Assembly: GCF_014641455.1 (NCBI RefSeq)
Contig: NZ_BMHT01000004.1
Coordinates: 579,653 to 643,652, forward strand
Origin: Hymenobacter cavernae
GTDB lineage: Bacteria; Bacteroidota; Bacteroidia; Cytophagales; Hymenobacteraceae
DNA length: 64,000 nucleotides
Direction: 5' to 3'
In this document: piece by piece, positions 59,283 through 64,000 of the stretch
How positions within the stretch are numbered: the stretch's first letter is position 1
Layout: the number at the start of each line of letters is the position of its first letter
Notes under the pieces: generated by a model
Seen by the model: the letters and a program-made list of their open reading frames with translations, nothing else
What the model was told of the DNA's origin: nothing
Database searches by the model: none
Translations under genes and position numbers: made by a program

Positions 59283-60199
59283 GGCTAGGTTCGTTTATCT
59301 CATTCATTCTATTACCTGTTGCCCTGCAAGTTTTGCAGGGCAACAGGTGTTTAGCGCAGTGCCCTAATGCGGCGGCTTTCACCATTGCCGAAGCGCTCAG
59401 TCGACCAGCCTGCACGCTCGAACTGAACCTGCGCTTCCAGGATTTGGAGCAGTTGCCAGCAGCGGTAAGCAAACTGCCGCGCCTGCGCCGTTTGCACGTC
59501 CAGGACAACCACCTGCGTCATCTGCCCGATGAGGTAACCCAGCTGGACAGCCTGCGCGAGCTATTTGCCAATAAAAACGGTTTACTGGACTTGCCTGCGC
59601 AGCTTGGCAATCTTCAGCGCTTAAGGCAGTTGCAGGTAAATGAGAATGCCCTCGCTGAATTGCCACCTAGCATCGGCAAGCTCGACAGCCTGCGCTATCT
59701 GATAACAGCCTGGAACAACTGCACCTCATTACCTGACGAGCTAGGTCAACTGAGGCAACTCGAATACTTCGACGCTTCGCACAATCAGCTGCTGTTTTTG
59801 CCCGCTACCCTAGGGCAGTTGCGTCACCTGAAATATGCTTATCTGAACCATAACCGGTTGGAAAATCTGCCAGTTCAGATAGGAGAGTTGCGCGAGTTGC
59901 ACGAGCTGGACCTAGCTAACAACCATCTAGAGCAGCTGCCCGCCAGCATCGGCCGGTGCCGGTCGTTGAAGGCCCTGACGCTCACCAGCAACCAGCTAAA
60001 AAACTTGCCTAGCAGCCTAGGTCAGCTCACCGACTTGGAAACCCTTATTGCCAGCGACAATCACCTGACCACGTTGCCTCGTTCTTTGGGTAAGCTGAAG
60101 AAGCTCAAGACGGTAATCCTGGTAGGCAATGCTTTCACCCCCGAAGCCCGGCGCCAAGCAGAAGCCCTGCTACCCAGCGCGAAACTCTATTTTGAATGA
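59279..60199 (+). CDS. Secreted leucine-rich repeat protein, 306 aa
   Basis: GTG start at 59279 overlaps the PhoX stop by 4 bp. Signal peptide at ~1-27. About nine LRRs of ~23 residues with the pattern LPxxLGxLxxLxxLxxxxNxLxxLP (e.g. LPASIGRCRSLKALTLTSNQLKN). They form a curved protein- or surface-binding scaffold. No enzyme domain. The 3' end overlaps the next start (ATGA). Translationally coupled between a phosphatase and a peroxidase, so it may be an adaptor for them. Contains CCTAGG on Leu-Gly codons. Confidence 0.88.
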   Translation: MRLGSFISFILLPVALQVLQGNRCLAQCPNAAAFTIAEALSRPACTLELNLRFQDLEQLPAAVSKLPRLRRLHVQDNHLRHLPDEVTQLDSLRELFANKNGLLDLPAQLGNLQRLRQLQVNENALAELPPSIGKLDSLRYLITAWNNCTSLPDELGQLRQLEYFDASHNQLLFLPATLGQLRHLKYAYLNHNRLENLPVQIGELRELHELDLANNHLEQLPASIGRCRSLKALTLTSNQLKNLPSSLGQLTDLETLIASDNHLTTLPRSLGKLKKLKTVILVGNAFTPEARRQAEALLPSAKLYFE

Positions 60200-62019
60200 T
60201 TGCTTATTCAGTCCGCTTCCGAGCCGTGAGGCGTCCTTTCCTGCTTGTTCTTGCCATTCTGCTGTTTTCCTTCACTGTATTGCGCAAAACGCCCGCGGAA
60301 CAAGTCAAAGACTATTACGATACCCACTTAAGCCAGCTGCATAAAACGCTGCTGCAGTTCCAAGAAATCAGTGATCAGGCTAGCCTCACTGCTTTGCGCG
60401 CCAGCTTTACGGCATGTCGGAGCGAGTACAAGCGCCTGGAATTCGCTGTGGAATATTATTACCCAAATGCGGCGCAACGCCTGAATGGGGCCGCGCTGCC
60501 CGAAGCCGAGCCCAGCGAGCCTGAGCAGGTCATGCCGCCCACGGGTTTTCAGGTGTTGGAAGAATATGTATACGGCAGCACTGACAACCAAGCTACTCGC
60601 GGCCTGATTGGGCAGGAACTGGAAAATATGCTCTACCAAGTGCGTTACCTGCAAGCGCAGGCACCAGTACTCACGTTCACCGAAACAGAAGTTTTCGATG
60701 CCATTCGCCTGAACCTCTACCGATTAGCTACAAAAGGCCTATCCGGCTTCGATTCACCCGTGGCGTTTGCCTCCTTACCCGAAGCTGCCGTGACATTGGA
60801 AGGAACAGGGGAGGTGCTAACGTGCTTTGAGCCACCAGCGTTGCTCTCACAACAAGTGCAGCGAAGCGTGGCCGCCGTGCACACGCCAGGTACCACCGTA
60901 GCTGGCTTCAACGCCTTCGACCGTGCTGCCTTCCTGGTTCGGTATTTCAATCCGTTGCTGGCCGCCTTGCAACAAGCACAACTTCAGCAAGGTATTCCGT
61001 TCGTGCAAGCCAAGCGTGCTATTCGGCCTAGGGCTGTCAGCTACTTCGCCGCCGATGCTTTCGATCCGACCTTCTTTGCCCCCGCTGATGCGGCTCCTGC
61101 CACGCCAGCGGTGTTAGCTCTTGGTAAAGCCTTGTTTCAGGAACCCGCTTTGTCAGCACGGAGCGGACGGACGTGCGCCAGTTGCCATATTCCTGGCCGG
61201 GCCTACACGGATGGGTTGAAGGTAAACAACTCGCTGTTAGCAGGTGTGAACCTGGAGCGCAACACGCCCACCTTATTAAATGCTAGCTTACAGCCTGCTC
61301 AGTTTTATGATGGGCGAGTACCTTTTTTGGAAGATCAAATTCACGAGGTAGTTTCCAACAAAGCCGAGATGGGCGGACGCTTCGACGAGGTAACGAGTGT
61401 GCTCCGGCGCAAAAAAGGTTACACCAAATTATTTGCTCAAGCTTTTGCCACCGAGTCAAAGCCGCTCACTGAACGCAACATCCGCAAGGCGCTAGCAGCT
61501 TACGTCCGCTCTCTGGTACGCCTCAATAGCCGCTTCGACCAGTACATGCGTGGCGATACAGCGGTGCTTTCCAGAACCGAAATCACAGGTTTCAACCTGT
61601 TCATGGGCAAGGCAAAATGCGGTACCTGTCATTATATGCCGTTGTTTAATGGAACAGTGGCGCCGCTCTACAATAAGGTAGAAAGTGAAGTGCTGGGAGT
61701 ACCAACTACCCGCGATACACTGCATCCTTCTTTGGATAAAGATCAGGGCAAGTACTTGCTTTACCAGATTGCGTATCAGCGCTATGCATTTAAGACGCCT
61801 ACGGTGCGTAATGCTGCTCATACGGCGCCGTACATGCACAATGGCGTGTATCAGTCTCTGGAAGAGGTGATTGATTTCTACAACAAAGGTGGCGGTATTG
61901 GTCTAGGTCTGGAGGTACCAACGCAAACGCTAGGGGAGGACCACCTAGGTTTATCCGCTCTTGATAAACAAGCTATTATAGCCTTCATCAACTCACTAAC
62001 GGACGAAGGTGAACAATAG
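60196..62019 (+). CDS. Di-haem cytochrome c peroxidase-family protein with helical N-terminal region, 607 aa
   Basis: ATG 60196 overlaps the LRR stop. Signal anchor at ~10-30. Residues ~35-270 are helical with no haem motif and a pattern like imelysin-type proteins (KDYYDTHLSQLHKTLLQFQ...). Residues ~300-600 form a MauG/cytochrome c peroxidase-like part with two haem-c sites: CASCH at 327-331 and CGTCH near 475. Other features: SARSGRTCASCHIPGRAYTDG and KTPTVRNAAHTAPYMHNGVYQSLEEVIDFYN. It may oxidise a surface partner or reduce peroxide. The fused N-terminal region could bind a metal or substrate. Confidence 0.87.
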   Translation: MIAYSVRFRAVRRPFLLVLAILLFSFTVLRKTPAEQVKDYYDTHLSQLHKTLLQFQEISDQASLTALRASFTACRSEYKRLEFAVEYYYPNAAQRLNGAALPEAEPSEPEQVMPPTGFQVLEEYVYGSTDNQATRGLIGQELENMLYQVRYLQAQAPVLTFTETEVFDAIRLNLYRLATKGLSGFDSPVAFASLPEAAVTLEGTGEVLTCFEPPALLSQQVQRSVAAVHTPGTTVAGFNAFDRAAFLVRYFNPLLAALQQAQLQQGIPFVQAKRAIRPRAVSYFAADAFDPTFFAPADAAPATPAVLALGKALFQEPALSARSGRTCASCHIPGRAYTDGLKVNNSLLAGVNLERNTPTLLNASLQPAQFYDGRVPFLEDQIHEVVSNKAEMGGRFDEVTSVLRRKKGYTKLFAQAFATESKPLTERNIRKALAAYVRSLVRLNSRFDQYMRGDTAVLSRTEITGFNLFMGKAKCGTCHYMPLFNGTVAPLYNKVESEVLGVPTTRDTLHPSLDKDQGKYLLYQIAYQRYAFKTPTVRNAAHTAPYMHNGVYQSLEEVIDFYNKGGGIGLGLEVPTQTLGEDHLGLSALDKQAIIAFINSLTDEGEQ

Positions 62020-62034
62020 GAGGGGGCATCTTTA

Positions 62035-63564
62035 CTAAGCCAGCAGCCTATAAGTGTGCTCCGGCAGCTTTCGGGCGTTTAGTACCAAGAAGCCGTCGAG
62101 TGAGTTACTAACAGTATTGATATTAAGGCCTAGAAAACGGGCATTCTGTCGAAGGTAATGGCGTAATGATGTTGGCATGTACATTCCACCAGGTTGTAAG
62201 TCAGCTACCAAATTGTGTAACGCCTCTACCTGATCTAAGCCCATTTCTATCTGCGTAGCCCTTTGCTCCTGAAGAGGATGGTAGCGAAACTGTTTGCGGG
62301 TGTGTACATAAACTGCCCGTTCTGCATCAAAGTAATACTGCCTGATAAAATTGGCGACGAATGCCTTGGAAGCTGGTAAAAAGCTAGGGCTTACACTCAC
62401 TGAACTAATTAGATAGCTATATTCGGAATGCGAGCTTAGGTAAGCAGCTAGTCCTTTCCAGAGTAAGACAACTGGTAGCTCCTGATTTCGATATTCGGCC
62501 CGGATGAATGAACCTCCGATTTCCAACGATTCGCGTAGCAAAGGAGTCAGCTTCTTCTTCCAGCGAAACAGCGAATGTAAGTAGAAACCCTGATTGCCAT
62601 GCTGCCTCAAAACAACACGACCTGGGCCTACCCGGCAGGCACCTACTAATTGCCGGCTTTGGCGATTATAAAGGAATAAATGTTGTTGGTTATCGTCGTA
62701 CCTAGCTAATGGTTGCGCAATGGCGTTTACTACAAGCTCGCGCAAACGCACAATTTCCTGCAACACATTCGGGATTTCACCTCGCTTAACTATATACACT
62801 TCCCATTCACCGCAGACTATCAACTTCCGCGATGGCCGGAGTTCTGCCAAGTCTTCTTCCAACGAAGCAACGGCGGTTTCGGATAGAATAGCCCTCGCTT
62901 TCTCCCCCAAAGATTCAGACGAATTAGCTATCTGGGAAGCTGTTATGGTAGACTCTAGGTCACAAATCTGCTGACCTAGGTAAGCCGTTCGTATATTAGC
63001 AGTTATACCACCTAGTTCAGTTGCTGTTATTGGTCTGCCAATACGCAGACGTATTGTTGTGTCGCGCTGTGTCAACAAATCAGCTAGAATCCGTGATGTG
63101 CCTAGCAAAGGAGAAAACCACGTAAGCCAAGTAGGATGAGTCGTCTGTCCATTAAACCAAATTGGAACAATAGGTAAGCATGTGGTCTCCAACAGGTGAG
63201 TACCAGTAGGGCATGTGGTTAGATCAGAGCCGGTTCGAAGCTTCTTCCCTGAGAAGAATAGTAGGGGAATGTCGTTTTGTACGAGGCGTAATAAGCGCCG
63301 CAAGCTCTGCTCATTGCTAGACTTCACGCCTGTGTTAGGACCTAGGTTCACAAACTGGAAGTTGAACTTCAATGATCGGCTTATAGCCTCCAGATCATTC
63401 ACAACTACATGCAAGTCGGGTCTCACTTGTCCAAGCACATGCAATACAGCCAATTGATCAAGCAATCCATTAGGAGAGCCTGCTACGGCAATAAAAGTAC
63501 TGGTGGGTAGTTGGCAGAGTTCCGAGAAATTATACTCTACTCGAATATGTAAGTGGTCCAACAA
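62035..63564 (-). CDS. PlsC-GNAT two-domain acyltransferase with degenerate PlsC half, 509 aa
   Basis: Two parts are seen. The first (~20-200) resembles a lysophospholipid acyltransferase, but the expected NHP(F/T)GG(L)D catalytic segment reads AGSPNGLLD at residues 28-36, so the His is replaced by Ser. The phosphate-binding FPxGxxS block is SGKKLRTG at ~105-112. The second part (~250-500) is a GNAT fold: ELVVNAIAQPLARYDDNQQHLFLYNRQSRQLVGACRVG and FIRAEYRNQELPVVLLWKGL. The layout recalls OlsF-type ornithine lipid synthases. With the PlsC half probably dead, only N-acylation may remain. The start is uncertain: an out-of-frame ATG at 63714-63716 suggests a lost N-terminus or frameshift. Confidence 0.7.
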   Translation of the reverse strand: MLDHLHIRVEYNFSELCQLPTSTFIAVAGSPNGLLDQLAVLHVLGQVRPDLHVVVNDLEAISRSLKFNFQFVNLGPNTGVKSSNEQSLRRLLRLVQNDIPLLFFSGKKLRTGSDLTTCPTGTHLLETTCLPIVPIWFNGQTTHPTWLTWFSPLLGTSRILADLLTQRDTTIRLRIGRPITATELGGITANIRTAYLGQQICDLESTITASQIANSSESLGEKARAILSETAVASLEEDLAELRPSRKLIVCGEWEVYIVKRGEIPNVLQEIVRLRELVVNAIAQPLARYDDNQQHLFLYNRQSRQLVGACRVGPGRVVLRQHGNQGFYLHSLFRWKKKLTPLLRESLEIGGSFIRAEYRNQELPVVLLWKGLAAYLSSHSEYSYLISSVSVSPSFLPASKAFVANFIRQYYFDAERAVYVHTRKQFRYHPLQEQRATQIEMGLDQVEALHNLVADLQPGGMYMPTSLRHYLRQNARFLGLNINTVSNSLDGFLVLNARKLPEHTYRLLA

Positions 63565-63716
63565 TGCCGCAACGAATGCGAACCCCGTCAGCGTAGAATT
63601 GGTACAAAACTGCCGTAGCTCACGAAGATAACTTCTTTGTTGAAGTATTGATAGGGATAAAGCTCGTGAGGCAGGATATAGGAGAGGGATACTTTAGATG
63701 AAGATAGACTACTCAT

Positions 63717-64000
63717 GAACACTAAAATTAGTAGTCAAACTTCGCTAAAGCATACTAACTGGTGGTTAAGTAGGTATTATTTACTTGTTATAAAATAAAT
63801 AATAAGAAAGCTATTCACTAGAACCTTGAAATATATATTAAGGCCTTTTTAGTGATTAAAGAAAGCCTTTAAGAAATACTATTTACTCCTGCGCCTAGCG
63901 AAGGGTGGGGGGCTAAATGAGTTCAGCCCTGACTGTTCGCGCGGAGGGCAGCGACCAGCCAGGGCTGAAGAACAAGCAAAGGTTGGCGGCGACCGACTCT
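63717..64000. other. AT-rich right end with a hairpin
   Basis: No gene is visible before the window edge. 63700-63880 is very AT-rich. A 10-bp dyad TTCAGCCCTG/CAGGGCTGAA (63922-63931 and 63960-63969) with a 28-nt GC-rich loop lies near the end and may be a terminator or repeat unit. Confidence 0.4.

Larger units (their letters stand above)
437..63346. repeat. Highly iterated palindrome ACCTAGGT (CCTAGG core) across the window
   Basis: Counted by eye, CCTAGG occurs about 78 times and ACCTAGGT about 48 times in 64 kb. At ~57% GC about 20 and 1 are expected. About a dozen are the 10-bp AACCTAGGTT. They occur in genes on both strands and in gaps. In genes they use two codon phases: xAC CTA GGT (Asn/Asp/Tyr-Leu-Gly) and A CCT AGG T (Pro-Arg). 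The third phase would put a TAG stop in frame. They are absent from the AT-rich foreign gene apart from one partial site, and sparse in the 25.2-28.1 kb stretch. Confidence 0.85.

Overview
The window looks like chromosomal DNA from a Bacteroidota species of the Cytophagales, most likely Hymenobacter or a close relative. The evidence is two SusC/SusD pairs, type IX secretion sorting domains (gliding-motility C-terminal domain, Por-type tail), Cys-Lys-Lys lipoprotein signals, Bacteroidota-type promoters (TTTG-N20-TAnnTTTG) and moderately high GC coding sequence. I found no rRNA, tRNA, CRISPR array, prophage or intact insertion sequence.

Layout. 1-0.75 kb: tail of a DUF294 nucleotidyltransferase-like protein and a coiled-coil hypothetical. 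0.9-20.7 kb: a polysaccharide utilization locus (PUL) on the + strand with two SusC/SusD pairs, a GH35 beta-galactosidase, a GH43 galactanase-like enzyme, a DUF2264 (probably GH154) enzyme, a protein with two GH43 domains and a GH105 hydrolase, preceded by two LacI-type operators. Galactose, arabinose and uronic-acid enzymes together fit arabinogalactan or rhamnogalacturonan side chains. 20.9-24.8 kb: a DUF2256 zinc ribbon; a decayed LytTR response regulator / histidine kinase pair fused to a beheaded alcohol dehydrogenase; a membrane protein; a methyltransferase. 24.9-29.3 kb: anmK, a thioesterase, a DinB-like protein, a secreted PPC/DUF296 protein and pdhB. 29.3-31.3 kb: a scarred, repeat-rich segment with an orphan promoter/operator, a beheaded HxlR regulator, REP-like palindromes and an AT-rich foreign-looking gene. 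31.3-37 kb: OmpA/TPR lipoprotein, PspC-like protein, GT2, EbfC, hypothetical protein and zinc alcohol dehydrogenase. 37.5-43.2 kb: gnd, zwf and pgl (oxidative pentose phosphate pathway), an orphan Imm33-like immunity protein and rpiA. 43.4-48.9 kb: uxuA, a CE6-like esterase, an SMP-30 lactonase and a type IX secreted adhesin-like protein. 49-53.4 kb: a histidine ammonia-lyase homologue that has lost its catalytic residues, hisS, a STAS-like protein and a DUF2459 protein. 53.5-62 kb: a stand-alone CarboxypepD-reg domain protein, a TonB receptor and a translationally coupled PhoX / LRR / di-haem peroxidase operon. 62-63.6 kb: a PlsC-GNAT acyltransferase whose PlsC half looks inactive.

The strongest sequence-level signal is not a gene. 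The 8-bp palindrome ACCTAGGT occurs about 48 times (about one expected by composition), in genes and between them, on all gene strands and in both open codon phases. It behaves like a highly iterated palindrome, comparable in style to cyanobacterial HIP1. A second layer is a set of long near-perfect inverted repeats placed at gene 3' ends, several overlapping stop codons. They fall into two word families plus look-alikes with different words.
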